Shown here in pieces: positions 16,988-25,685 of a DNA stretch of 64,000 bases. Each line of letters begins with the position of its first letter. Position 1 is the first letter of the stretch. The notes beneath the pieces were generated by a model, which was not told the origin of the DNA, ran no database searches, and was given only the letters and a program-made list of their open reading frames with translations. This stretch comes from Sulfurovum sp. TSL1. GTDB taxonomy: Bacteria; Campylobacterota; Campylobacteria; Campylobacterales; Sulfurovaceae. A program made the position numbers and the translations under genes. Location: positions 242,548 to 306,547 of the forward strand of contig NZ_BPFI01000002.1 of NCBI RefSeq assembly GCF_019972135.1, given 5' to 3'.

Positions 16988-17425
16988 ATGAAAAAGATAT
17001 TGATACTGCTCGTATGCGTATTCAGTTTTGCGGCAGCGGAGACAGAGTTTGCCGAACCAAAGCCCGCAATTGACAATCCTAGACAGCTTGTATTTGGTAT
17101 ACCTAGCGGAGAGATCAAAGAGATAAACCGTATTTTAAGTACGGTCAATAATGTCATGAAGTTCTATAGACCGGAAAACACTGAAGTGGTGATCGTGGCC
17201 TATGGACAGGGACTAAAGTCTTTACTGAAAAAAGGTGATGCAGATGTACGAAAACGTATAGAAGCACTCATGACCTATGATGTAGAGTTTATTGCGTGCG
17301 AGAACACCATGAGGACACTGCATATCGAGAAAAAAGACCTGCTTGATGACATTGGCTTTGCAACTGCGGGTATCGTCGAGATCATAGAGAGGCAGCTTCG
17401 GGGCTATACCTATGCCCAGCCATGA
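16988..17425 (+). CDS. Exported DsrE-family protein, fourth paralogue
   Basis: A 145-residue protein with a signal peptide (MKKILILLVCVFSFAAAE) and a DsrE-like domain. The single conserved Cys of the mature part is in FIACENTMRTLHIEKKDL, matching the CQNTM motif of the tandem pair at 8128/8853; the C-terminal segment AGIVEIIERQLRGYTY also matches. It is more divergent than the tandem copies and lacks their two other cysteines, which suggests that the CxNTM Cys is the functional one. It ends the operon starting at 13767 or 15296. Confidence 0.82.
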   Translation: MKKILILLVCVFSFAAAETEFAEPKPAIDNPRQLVFGIPSGEIKEINRILSTVNNVMKFYRPENTEVVIVAYGQGLKSLLKKGDADVRKRIEALMTYDVEFIACENTMRTLHIEKKDLLDDIGFATAGIVEIIERQLRGYTYAQP

Positions 17426-17438
17426 TCTAGATTAAACT

Positions 17439-17470
17439 TTTACATATTATTTACAGAAGATTGTTATATT
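17439..17470 (+). promoter_or_regulatory. Promoter with 11-bp-phased TTTACA repeats (DUF302 gene)
   Basis: TTTACA occurs at 17439-17444 and 17450-17455 (exact 11-bp period). TATATT at 17465-17470 is a -10 box 15 bases after the second repeat start. The gene starts at 17500 after AAAAGGAAA. Same arrangement as the promoters at 6653 and 9484. Confidence 0.6.
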
Positions 17471-17499
17471 ACGGTATAAAAATCAAAAGGAAATAAAAT

Positions 17500-18477
17500 A
17501 TGAAATTGTTAGTTAAAGGGATGCTTTGTGCATCATTGATCGTTACAGGCGGGATATCTCAGGAAGTTGTAAAGCCAGCAGCTAAAGCACCTGCTGCTAT
17601 GAAAAGTACTACTCCGGATATAGAAGTATTCACTTCAGAAAACGCAGATGGAAAGATCACTCCTGCAAGCATAGAAGAAGCATTTAAAGAGGCAGGTTTT
17701 GTGATCTCTGCCAACAGGGATATGAATGGCCCTTTTGTGAAGCAGTTTAAAGAATCAGGTTTTGATATCTATAATCTTTTTACGTTGTATAAACCGGATG
17801 TTGTTCTGGAACTGGTAAAGAAATATCCTAATGTGGGTCTTTTTGCACCAATGAGTATGTCGATCTATACGAAAAAAGGTGAAAAAACGATCTCGGTCTC
17901 GTCTCTAACAGTCGAAGCAATGTCTAAGATCATGAAAACGCCAAGTGATGATAAAACCCTGCATGATTTAAGGACACTTGTCAAACAAACATTGAAAAAG
18001 GCAATGCCAAATGGTTCATTTGAAACATTACCGTATGTACAGACAGAGGCAAAAGGTGAACTTGTTACGAACTTCAGTATGGAGATGGATCCAGATGAGT
18101 GGGAAGACCAGTTAGAAGAGTTCAAAATGGGCTTTGAAGGTGAGCTTGCACCTAAAGGCTTTGTTATCGCAGGACATAATAACCTAGGTGATGATTTTAA
18201 AGAATCAAATTATGAAGCATTTGCTTTTTATGAAGTCTACTCTGTTTGTAAACTACCGGTGATCTACACTATCGCTAAAACAAGACCGGAAGCAGGGGCC
18301 TATGCGCCGTGTTCACTCTATCTCAGTAAAAAGAAAGATGAAGATGAGATGCAGATCGGATTTCCTTCTGTGTACAATTGGATGAGCTCCATGGCTATAG
18401 ATAGCACAGAAGATATGGAAGTCCTAGAAGCTGCACAGGCAGGTATGAATAAGATATTAACCGGACTCACTGAGTAG
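17500..18477 (+). CDS. Exported protein with two DUF302-like domains
   Basis: A 325-residue protein with a signal-like N-terminus and two similar halves. The first (about residues 45-175) has IEEAFKEAGFVISANRDMNGPF, LFTLYKPDVVLELVKKYPNVGLFAPMS; the second (about residues 195-325) has AGHNNLGDDFKES, YEVYSVCKLPVIYTI and AGAYAPCSLYL, the pattern of DUF302 proteins, which often accompany sulfur and DsrE genes. Two Cys in the second half could bind sulfur or metal. It has a TTTACA-repeat promoter like the sox genes. Function unknown. Confidence 0.75.
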   Translation: MKLLVKGMLCASLIVTGGISQEVVKPAAKAPAAMKSTTPDIEVFTSENADGKITPASIEEAFKEAGFVISANRDMNGPFVKQFKESGFDIYNLFTLYKPDVVLELVKKYPNVGLFAPMSMSIYTKKGEKTISVSSLTVEAMSKIMKTPSDDKTLHDLRTLVKQTLKKAMPNGSFETLPYVQTEAKGELVTNFSMEMDPDEWEDQLEEFKMGFEGELAPKGFVIAGHNNLGDDFKESNYEAFAFYEVYSVCKLPVIYTIAKTRPEAGAYAPCSLYLSKKKDEDEMQIGFPSVYNWMSSMAIDSTEDMEVLEAAQAGMNKILTGLTE

Positions 18478-18720
18478 TCTGGACAGCTGATAGCGATACG
18501 TATATATTCAATAAATATAAATAGCAGATAGTACTTATCATTTTTTTTTAACAAAAATGTTCTATTTGCTACATCAGATTAAAAACGCGAAGTTTCTTTA
18601 AGCAAATAACCAATTTTTAAAGCAAACTTTAATAGTATTAATCTAAGCATTTCCCTATGGTCTCATCGGATTAACGGGTACTTATAATTATTATAAGGTA
18701 GCTAAATTTAAGGAGGAAGC

Positions 18721-19479
18721 ATGAAATTAGGTTTCTTAGTTGACCTTAACCTGTGTATGGGTTGTAAAGGTTGTGAGATTGCTTGTAAAGTGGAAAATGA
18801 AGTTCCATTGAGTACTTGGCGTTTACGTGTTAAATATATAGACTTGGGAACATTCCCGGATACTAGAAGATCATTTACACCATTACGTTGTAATCACTGT
18901 GAGAGTGCACCATGTGAGCGTATCTGTCCGGTATCGGCATTACATTATTTAGAAAATGGAATTGTAAATATTGATAGTGACAGATGTATCGGTTGTGCAG
19001 GTTGTATGATGGCGTGTCCTTATGGAGCGATCTATATGGACCCTGAAACAAACACAGCAGACAAATGTACCTACTGTGCACACCGTATTGAGAGCGGTAT
19101 GATGCCAGCATGTGTGGTTGCCTGTCCGGTTGAAGCAAATATCTTTGGAGATATTGAAGATGACCACAGTCATATTTCACTCTATATTATGGAACACAAA
19201 GGTGCGGTTCAGGTACGTAAACCAGAGAAGCATACTTCTCCGACACACTTTTATGTAGGTGGAGGTAATGCAACATTGAATCCACTTGCACATCAGAGAA
19301 TTGAAGGTTTCAGTCTCTTTAATAATATTACGCACCTAGAGCATGTAGGGGACAAAAATCACGGGATCCTTGATAGATTCTTGGCACCGTTCACTGGGCA
19401 TCATGGTCCAACAGACAACGCAAGTTTGATTGAATCAGCGATAGATGCTGAATCTCATGAACAAGAGGGAGGTCACTAA
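18721..19479 (+). CDS. Four-cluster ferredoxin subunit of a membrane molybdoenzyme (PsrB/SoeB-like)
   Basis: A 252-residue electron-transfer subunit with four cysteine groups for [4Fe-4S] clusters: CMGCKGCEIACK, CNHCESAPCERICP, CIGCAGCMMACP, and CTYCAHR...CVVACP. It has no signal peptide and would be exported with the twin-arginine-bearing catalytic subunit. It is the first gene of a B-C-A operon; the promoter has TATAAT near 18687 and a strong AAGGAGG ribosome site. The C-terminal 70 residues are His-rich (for example HHGPTD, HEQEGGH) and unusual for the family. Confidence 0.9.
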   Translation: MKLGFLVDLNLCMGCKGCEIACKVENEVPLSTWRLRVKYIDLGTFPDTRRSFTPLRCNHCESAPCERICPVSALHYLENGIVNIDSDRCIGCAGCMMACPYGAIYMDPETNTADKCTYCAHRIESGMMPACVVACPVEANIFGDIEDDHSHISLYIMEHKGAVQVRKPEKHTSPTHFYVGGGNATLNPLAHQRIEGFSLFNNITHLEHVGDKNHGILDRFLAPFTGHHGPTDNASLIESAIDAESHEQEGGH

Positions 19480-19480
19480 G

Positions 19481-20431
19481 ATGGTAGAAAGTACAATTAA
19501 CGCAACGCAAGCAGTTGTTACACTCGATGTACCGATTCAGGGCCTTATTTGGGGGAGTATTATTACTGTAAACATGTGGGCAAAAAGTATCGGTACAGGT
19601 GTGGTCTTTTTAGCAGCATTTTTATGGTTTAGACATAACAAAGATGAAATGCCTAACTTAAGATGGCTTATGCCGGTGATCGCATTTGTATCATTGAACG
19701 TATTCTTATTGTTTACATTGATAGATCTACATCAGCCGTACAGAATGATACATATATTCACACATCCGCATTGGACTTCATCTATTACTGTCGGTGCATG
19801 GATGGCATCACTATTCTTGGCTCTTATTACAGTGCTCATGGTGATCGGTGCAGCAGATGCATTCCCAGGTCTTGGCGGTAAGAAAAACAAGCTTGCTGAA
19901 ATCGCTAGAAATAACTCTGCAGTGTATGAAAAGATCATGCCATTTTTAGTATTTTTAGCGATCCCTGTTACTACATATACTGCCATCATTATGGCACAAT
20001 CAAGTGCAAGAGAGTTATGGCAGGCACCGACTGAAGTCATGCAAATGATGTGGGCAGCACTTATGGCCGGTTCTGCAGCATTGATCTTTATTTCTGGTTC
20101 ATGGAGTAAAGAAGCAAGAAAAGATTTGGCACTTGTACTTACATTTGCTGTTTTCTTTAGTTTTATGATGTATATGGGCGAGTATTTCTTCTCATTCAAA
20201 TCTTCAGAAGCAGAAGCCGTTTTAGCATATGTACACTCAGGTGGGGCATATAGTGTTGAATTCTGGTTTGGTATGACACTTGGATTTATTATCCCATTCT
20301 TCTTGGGAATGAGTTACATGAAATCAGAAAACATGACGCTGCTTAGATTTGCAGCTATTTTAGCATTGGTAGGGTTATTCTTGGTAAAAGATGTTTGGCT
20401 TAAGATCCCACAAATGTTACCATTAAGTTAA
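19481..20431 (+). CDS. NrfD/PsrC-type membrane quinone subunit
   Basis: A 316-residue membrane protein with about eight transmembrane helices, matching the NrfD/PsrC family that exchanges electrons between the iron-sulfur subunit and quinone. I place the start at ATG 19481, one base after the upstream stop and after AGGGAGG; an earlier in-frame start would overlap the previous gene. The short loop FPGLGGKKNKLAEIARNN lies between helices 3 and 4. Together with the genes before and after it forms the membrane anchor. Confidence 0.88.
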   Translation: MVESTINATQAVVTLDVPIQGLIWGSIITVNMWAKSIGTGVVFLAAFLWFRHNKDEMPNLRWLMPVIAFVSLNVFLLFTLIDLHQPYRMIHIFTHPHWTSSITVGAWMASLFLALITVLMVIGAADAFPGLGGKKNKLAEIARNNSAVYEKIMPFLVFLAIPVTTYTAIIMAQSSARELWQAPTEVMQMMWAALMAGSAALIFISGSWSKEARKDLALVLTFAVFFSFMMYMGEYFFSFKSSEAEAVLAYVHSGGAYSVEFWFGMTLGFIIPFFLGMSYMKSENMTLLRFAAILALVGLFLVKDVWLKIPQMLPLS

Positions 20432-20444
20432 GGAGAAGATATCT

Positions 20445-23400
20445 ATGACAAAATCAATGAACACAGAAGATAAAAATTTTATCGAAGGTAGAAGAAGTTT
20501 CCTTAAAGGTACAGCTTACTCTGTAGCAGGTGCAACACTTGCGGCAGGCGTATTTAAAACTGTAGCAGATACGCCTGCAATGGCAGAAACGAAGTTTACA
20601 CCTACACCAAAGACACTTTCATTCTATCCGCCACTTGAAGAGTGGGATAGCTTTACTGAGTTAGACGGAGATGATTGGAAAAGAGGTGGTACAGGTAGAA
20701 ATGGTGTACAGAGCGAAGACAATCCTGACGGGATCAAAGCAACTGAGTATATGCTTGTCCCTACAGCATGTTCAAACTGTGAAGCATCTTGTGGTCTAAC
20801 TGCATGGGTTGACCTATCTACATATAAAGCCGGTGGACAATTGGCAGTACGTAAATACATGGGTAACCCGCTTCACTCAGGATCTCGTGGTAGAAACTGT
20901 GCCAAAGGGTATGCAGCGCAGTCACAAATGTATGATCCGGATAGAATTCCTTTCCCTCTTAAAAGAGCACCAGGTTCTAAAAGAGGTGAAGGTAAATGGG
21001 TAAGAACAACCTGGGACGAGGCGATGAAAGAGATCGGGCAGAAAATGCACGATACACTCAAAACAGGTGATGAGATCTCTAAAAAATCAATCATGTACCA
21101 CGTTGGCCGTCCGAATGAAAACGGTTTTGGTCACCGTGTACCACACTCTATGGGGATCGATGGTTATGATTCTCACACGAACATCTGTTCTGCAGGTGCG
21201 AGACAAGGTACGATCCAGTGGACAAACGATGACAGAAACTCTCCGGATTGGTCTAATGCAAAGCTGATCTTCCTTCAGTCTTCTCACGCTGCGGATGCAG
21301 GGCACTATTTCCAACAGGCGGCAGGTCGTATTGCTGAAGCACGTAAAAAAGGTGCGAAACTTGTTGTTATGGATCCACGTTTGTCAAACTCTGCGGGTAT
21401 GGCAGACCTTTGGGTACCATGTTGGCCAGGAACAGAGACAGCACTCTATCTCTATCTTGCGAACAGAATCTTGAATGAAAAGGGTCTGAACGGTCAAGAT
21501 CTTGTAAACCACAACTTTGTGAAGAACTGGGTAAACTGGGATCACCTTATGAAAGACAGAGACTACTTGAATGTACTTGTTGAAAAAGGATACATCAAGT
21601 CCGTACCTGCTGGTGACTCTTATGAAGAGTTCATTGAGATGATCGCTGAGATGTACAGCCCTTATACACTTGACTTTGTAGCGGAAGAGTGTCGTATAGA
21701 GAAACGTATCGTAGAAAAACTTTACGATATGTTCATTGATGCGGGTGCAAGAGTTGCAACCTATATCTGGAGAGCAGGACCGATAGGTCACAAAGGTGGA
21801 TGGATGATCGCCAGATCAGCATTCTTACCATTTGTTCTTCGTGGTGCGATGGCAGGTGACAAAGGTGGTGTTGGGCTTCACCACTGGCATGTTATTTCGG
21901 TCAACGGTAAAGGAGATGCTGCCACTGTGGACGGTTCAGCACCTGCAAAAGTAGATGTATGGAACGAGCTGGCATGGCCGCCTGAGTATCCGTTGAGTTC
22001 ATATGAAATGAGTCACATTCTGCCTCACCTTCTTATGGATGATGAGTGGAGAAATAAATGGAATGCCAAAGGATTGAACGTTCCTGAAAAGATCTCTGTG
22101 TATATTCCTCGTATGTATAACCCGGTTTGGATCAACCCGGATGGATTCAGATGGATCGAAGCACTTAAAAGAGAAGATAAGATCGAATTGTCATTCAACC
22201 TTTCTCCGACTTGGTCTGAGACAAACTGGTACTGTGACTTTATCTTACCTGTGGGACTTGCTGGTGAAAGACATGACCAACACTCAGAGGCAACCGAACC
22301 GAAAAGATGGTTAAGTTTCCGTAACCCGGCACTTAGAGTTGCATTGGAAAAAATGGGATGGAAGCCAAAAGATCCAACAAGAGCTACACTGGAAGCACAC
22401 ATCAAAGCAGGTCTTGGTGAGGTATGGGAAGAGGTAGAGTTCTGGGCAAACATCATGACACATTATGTAGATCCAGACGGATCATTGGGAATTCGTAAGC
22501 ACTGGGCTTCAAAAGAAGATCCAAGCAGAGCTGTAACCATTGCAGAGTGGTATCAGGCAGCCTTTGATAAATTGCCTAACCTTAGAAAAGCAGCAAAAGC
22601 AGCATATCCTGACTCTAAGTATCCGAACTATGAGATGATGAGAGACAGAGGTACATGGTTAGAAGAAGCAAATATCTATAAACCGCAAGAGAGACCACTG
22701 AAAAAAGTAGGCGATACATATTTCGCGCATGGTCACGAGTATCATGAAAGTGAAGTGACTAAAGATGATTTCGGTGTACTTCTTGCAACGGGGCATGATG
22801 GTAAAGAGACTGCGATCGGTGTAGAAGTAGACGGTGAACTGGTACAAGGTTTCCATACACTGACTAAAAAACTAGACTTCTATTGTGAGTGGTTCAAAGA
22901 ATGGAAATGGCCTGAGTATGCTATACCTATCTATCCAAAAAATGCTGAAGAGAGAAAGAAAATGACACATGTTGTTACGCAAGTACACCATGATTTCATG
23001 CAAAAAGAGAATGAGTTCGCGTTGAATACGGTATTTAGATTGCCATATAACATCCATACCCGTTCAGTAAACTCTAAACACCTTATGGAGATCTCTCAAA
23101 ACCATAACCCGGTATGGATCTACACTGAAGATGCGAAGAGACTTGGCATTAAAAGAGGCGATGCCGTTAAGGTAACGATCCAAGATACTGTATCTGGTCT
23201 GGAATCAGGTTACTTCATTGCTATGGCGGTACCGACCGAAGCTACAATGCCAGGTGTAATGGCATGTTCGCACCATGCAGGTAGATGGAAACTTAAAAAT
23301 GCAGTCGATATCCCTGGATTTGAACACAAACTAGGGATTATGGGTGTAGGTGCGCCATTATATGAGATGACCATGGATGGTAAAGAGGGAACACTCAAAC

Positions 23401-23774
23401 CAACTCAGGGTATCGTAGCCGGTATGGACGAGCACAAAGACTCTTGGCAGTTCAAAGCGTACAACAGAGACCTTGACAATATTTGGTGGGATGGTCTTTC
23501 TGGTTCATGGCAAAATGCTGTGGCACCATCACATCCGGATCCGGTTGCAGGTAACCATGCATGGCACCAAAAAGTTGTGATAGAACTTGCAGGTAAAGAT
23601 GATCAGATCGGTGACATTTATGTGAACTATGAGAACAATATGAAAGTGTACCAGGCATGGAGAGACGACTTAACACGTCCTCTTGACAGTACAGATACGC
23701 TTAGACGTCCTCAACACATTAAGCGTCCAGCTGTGCCTTTGTCTGACAAAGCATATGCAGTAAAAATCAAGTAA
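20445..23774 (+). CDS. Molybdopterin-dependent oxidoreductase, catalytic subunit
   Basis: A 1109-residue enzyme of the DMSO-reductase superfamily with a twin-arginine signal (GRRSFLKG, residues 15-22). An N-terminal [4Fe-4S] site is formed by Cys at about 109, 112, 116 and 152 (CSNCEASC...NCAKG). Cys at about 248, in SHTNICSAGARQG, is the likely Mo ligand. The C-terminal dinucleotide-binding domain includes HTRSVNSKHLMEISQNHNPVWI. The Cys ligand and the B-C partners place it with the polysulfide/thiosulfate reductase and sulfite dehydrogenase group. Direction and substrate (sulfite, polysulfide, tetrathionate or other) cannot be told from sequence; position beside sox favours a sulfur compound. 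It is longer than typical PsrA (about 760) or SoeA (about 970). Confidence 0.9.
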   Translation: MTKSMNTEDKNFIEGRRSFLKGTAYSVAGATLAAGVFKTVADTPAMAETKFTPTPKTLSFYPPLEEWDSFTELDGDDWKRGGTGRNGVQSEDNPDGIKATEYMLVPTACSNCEASCGLTAWVDLSTYKAGGQLAVRKYMGNPLHSGSRGRNCAKGYAAQSQMYDPDRIPFPLKRAPGSKRGEGKWVRTTWDEAMKEIGQKMHDTLKTGDEISKKSIMYHVGRPNENGFGHRVPHSMGIDGYDSHTNICSAGARQGTIQWTNDDRNSPDWSNAKLIFLQSSHAADAGHYFQQAAGRIAEARKKGAKLVVMDPRLSNSAGMADLWVPCWPGTETALYLYLANRILNEKGLNGQDLVNHNFVKNWVNWDHLMKDRDYLNVLVEKGYIKSVPAGDSYEEFIEMIAEMYSPYTLDFVAEECRIEKRIVEKLYDMFIDAGARVATYIWRAGPIGHKGGWMIARSAFLPFVLRGAMAGDKGGVGLHHWHVISVNGKGDAATVDGSAPAKVDVWNELAWPPEYPLSSYEMSHILPHLLMDDEWRNKWNAKGLNVPEKISVYIPRMYNPVWINPDGFRWIEALKREDKIELSFNLSPTWSETNWYCDFILPVGLAGERHDQHSEATEPKRWLSFRNPALRVALEKMGWKPKDPTRATLEAHIKAGLGEVWEEVEFWANIMTHYVDPDGSLGIRKHWASKEDPSRAVTIAEWYQAAFDKLPNLRKAAKAAYPDSKYPNYEMMRDRGTWLEEANIYKPQERPLKKVGDTYFAHGHEYHESEVTKDDFGVLLATGHDGKETAIGVEVDGELVQGFHTLTKKLDFYCEWFKEWKWPEYAIPIYPKNAEERKKMTHVVTQVHHDFMQKENEFALNTVFRLPYNIHTRSVNSKHLMEISQNHNPVWIYTEDAKRLGIKRGDAVKVTIQDTVSGLESGYFIAMAVPTEATMPGVMACSHHAGRWKLKNAVDIPGFEHKLGIMGVGAPLYEMTMDGKEGTLKPTQGIVAGMDEHKDSWQFKAYNRDLDNIWWDGLSGSWQNAVAPSHPDPVAGNHAWHQKVVIELAGKDDQIGDIYVNYENNMKVYQAWRDDLTRPLDSTDTLRRPQHIKRPAVPLSDKAYAVKIK

Positions 23775-23790
23775 GGCAAATCTTACTGAT

Positions 23791-23818
23791 GCATTTCCAG
23801 GCATTTTCCTGGGGATGC
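23791..23818 (+). terminator. Hairpin after the molybdoenzyme operon
   Basis: GCATTTCCAGG (23791-23801) pairs with CCTGGGGATGC (23808-23818) over 11 bp with two G-U pairs and a 6-base loop, 16 bases after the stop. No T tract follows. The next gene starts at 23920, so this may limit read-through to the maturation genes. Confidence 0.5.
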
Positions 23819-23919
23819 CTACACCATACAATTTCCCAGATAATTAATTTCTTATTACTTATTTATCTTGAAAGTGGTATAGTGCCAAAATATTTAACAT
23901 GAAAGCAGATATATAGAAC

Positions 23920-24567
23920 ATGGATTTAATGAAACAAGAGATAGAAAACCGTATCGCAATTTATGCTTTGATCTCAAGATTGATGCTTGTAGAAGTCGAT
24001 GAGACATTTTTGGAGAACATTGAAAAAGATGAGAGACTTTTATCTTTTTTCCCTAACTACAGGGACTGGTCCAAACGCAAAGAACTTTCACGTAAAGAGC
24101 TCATAGACCAGTACTATAATGTGGACTTTACCAACCTCTTTTTAATGCACCTTGTACCGTATGAGAGCTTCTATACAAGAGATGATCAGATGATAGAAAG
24201 CGGTGGAGACAACCCTGTCGTTGAACTCTATAATGAGTTGGATTTTCGTGTTGAACTGGATGCTGCGAGAGTAGTCAGTGCAGACCATATAGGTGTGGAA
24301 CTGGAATTCATGTATATGTTATGTGTTGCACTGCAAAAAGCTTTAGATGCCGAAGACAAAGACGGTATCTGTGAGTTGCTTCAGGTACAACGTGCATTTT
24401 TAAAAGAACACCTTTTGGAGTGGGCACCTTTGTTCCTTATCAATGCAAAACGTGAATCACGTACGCCGCTGTACCATGACGGTGCAGAGCTGGCTTTAGA
24501 GTTCCTGCTCAGTGATTTTGAATATGTGACAGAAAAATTATCGACATATTGTGGGGATAAAGCGTAG
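23920..24567 (+). CDS. TorD/DmsD-type molybdoenzyme chaperone
   Basis: A 215-residue all-helical protein with the family segment LMHLVPYESFYTRDDQM (the PYESxY motif) and LEWAPLFLINAKRE. Chaperones of this group bind the twin-arginine signal of a Mo enzyme and hold it until the cofactor is inserted. It follows the catalytic subunit by 145 bases and precedes the polyferredoxin by 3 bases, so its client is almost certainly the enzyme at 20445. Confidence 0.87.
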   Translation: MDLMKQEIENRIAIYALISRLMLVEVDETFLENIEKDERLLSFFPNYRDWSKRKELSRKELIDQYYNVDFTNLFLMHLVPYESFYTRDDQMIESGGDNPVVELYNELDFRVELDAARVVSADHIGVELEFMYMLCVALQKALDAEDKDGICELLQVQRAFLKEHLLEWAPLFLINAKRESRTPLYHDGAELALEFLLSDFEYVTEKLSTYCGDKA

Positions 24568-24570
24568 TTT

Positions 24571-25683
24571 ATGGGTTTACATTTTGATGTGGGTGCGTGT
24601 GTAAGAGCGACAAGTAAATTTTCTCAGTGTACCAAGTGTGTAGATATCTGTCCGGACTCTATAAGCCTTGTAGACAACCTCCCTAGTTTTAGTGCAGCCA
24701 CTGGAGTGGAAGCAGCGGCATGTGTGGGTATCTGTCCTACAGAAGCTTTTGCACTTTCGGACTTTTCTACCACAGAGTTTTTCTTTACATTTTTAGAATC
24801 CAAAGTAAGGCTCATTTCGCCAAAGTTCAATGTCCCTTGTATTTCAGTGTTGAGTGTGGAACATTTGATCTCTCTGGCTCTGGCAAGTGATGAGACGATC
24901 ACGATAGATATGAGTTCGTATGATGAAGATTCACTCCTTTTTGAGCATATTGAAGAGCGTATAGATGAAGCGAATTTTGTCTTATCGAGTTTTTCTACCA
25001 AACAGCTCACTACGAACCATATGGCAGCCAAAGAAGTTACACGAGAGAATGAGACAGAGAATGAAGATGAAGTGGTATCTAGACGCTCCTTTTTAGGCAA
25101 TGCTTCACTTGAAGGTGTGGTAAAACACAAAAAAGCATTTGATGATGCGGTCGATGAAGATGAACTGCAACATTTTGAGATAGATGCCTCTGTGATAGCC
25201 AAGATCAAAGATAAAAAACTGCCAAATAAACGCAAAATACTTTTTACCACACTCAAACGTGCGGAAGTACCTAATGTGTTTGAAGTACTTCCGGAAGAGG
25301 AAGTGAGCTTCACTTCCCAAAAATTCGTGGATGAGAGTTGTACCAACTGTCAGATCTGTTACCGTATCTGTCCTACCGGGGCACTTTCCTCTGACGGTAA
25401 GTTCTCACTCATACATTTTGATTCCATGCTTTGTGTGAAGTGCCGTTTGTGTCATGATGTGTGTGAACCCGAAGCGATACAGTTGCAAAGCGGATTTGAG
25501 ATCAAAGAGTTCTTTGAACCTACACAAAGAACCCTTGCAACGTTCAATATCAAGCGCTGTAACGAGTGTGGTAATAACTTTACCTATACTGGCGGTGAAC
25601 AGATGTGCCCACGCTGTGCAGTGGAAGAGGAAGAAGCGATGTTCCTGCATGATAATGCTAAGCGTATGAGAGGGGAGGAATAG
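24571..25683 (+). CDS. Polyferredoxin-like 4Fe-4S protein
   Basis: A 370-residue protein without a signal peptide. It has an N-terminal cysteine group (CTKCVDICPDS, CVGICPTEAF), a central acidic region (about residues 60-240) with no recognisable motif, two consecutive [4Fe-4S] sites (CTNCQICYRICPTG and CVKCRLCHDVCEPE), and a C-terminal zinc-ribbon-like pair (CNECGNNF and CPRCA). It lies between the chaperone and two uncharacterised genes with 2-3 base gaps. It may supply electrons during assembly or link the Mo enzyme to another carrier; no direct evidence. Confidence 0.8.
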   Translation: MGLHFDVGACVRATSKFSQCTKCVDICPDSISLVDNLPSFSAATGVEAAACVGICPTEAFALSDFSTTEFFFTFLESKVRLISPKFNVPCISVLSVEHLISLALASDETITIDMSSYDEDSLLFEHIEERIDEANFVLSSFSTKQLTTNHMAAKEVTRENETENEDEVVSRRSFLGNASLEGVVKHKKAFDDAVDEDELQHFEIDASVIAKIKDKKLPNKRKILFTTLKRAEVPNVFEVLPEEEVSFTSQKFVDESCTNCQICYRICPTGALSSDGKFSLIHFDSMLCVKCRLCHDVCEPEAIQLQSGFEIKEFFEPTQRTLATFNIKRCNECGNNFTYTGGEQMCPRCAVEEEEAMFLHDNAKRMRGEE

Positions 25684-25685
25684 TT

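Noticed and set aside
18539..18548. T run after the DUF302 gene as an intrinsic terminator
   Set aside because: Only a weak 4-bp GATA/TATC stem precedes it.
24624..25346. 240-codon minus-strand frame opposite the polyferredoxin gene
   Set aside because: Ser-rich translation without domains, opposite a gene with conserved cysteine motifs and coupled neighbours.
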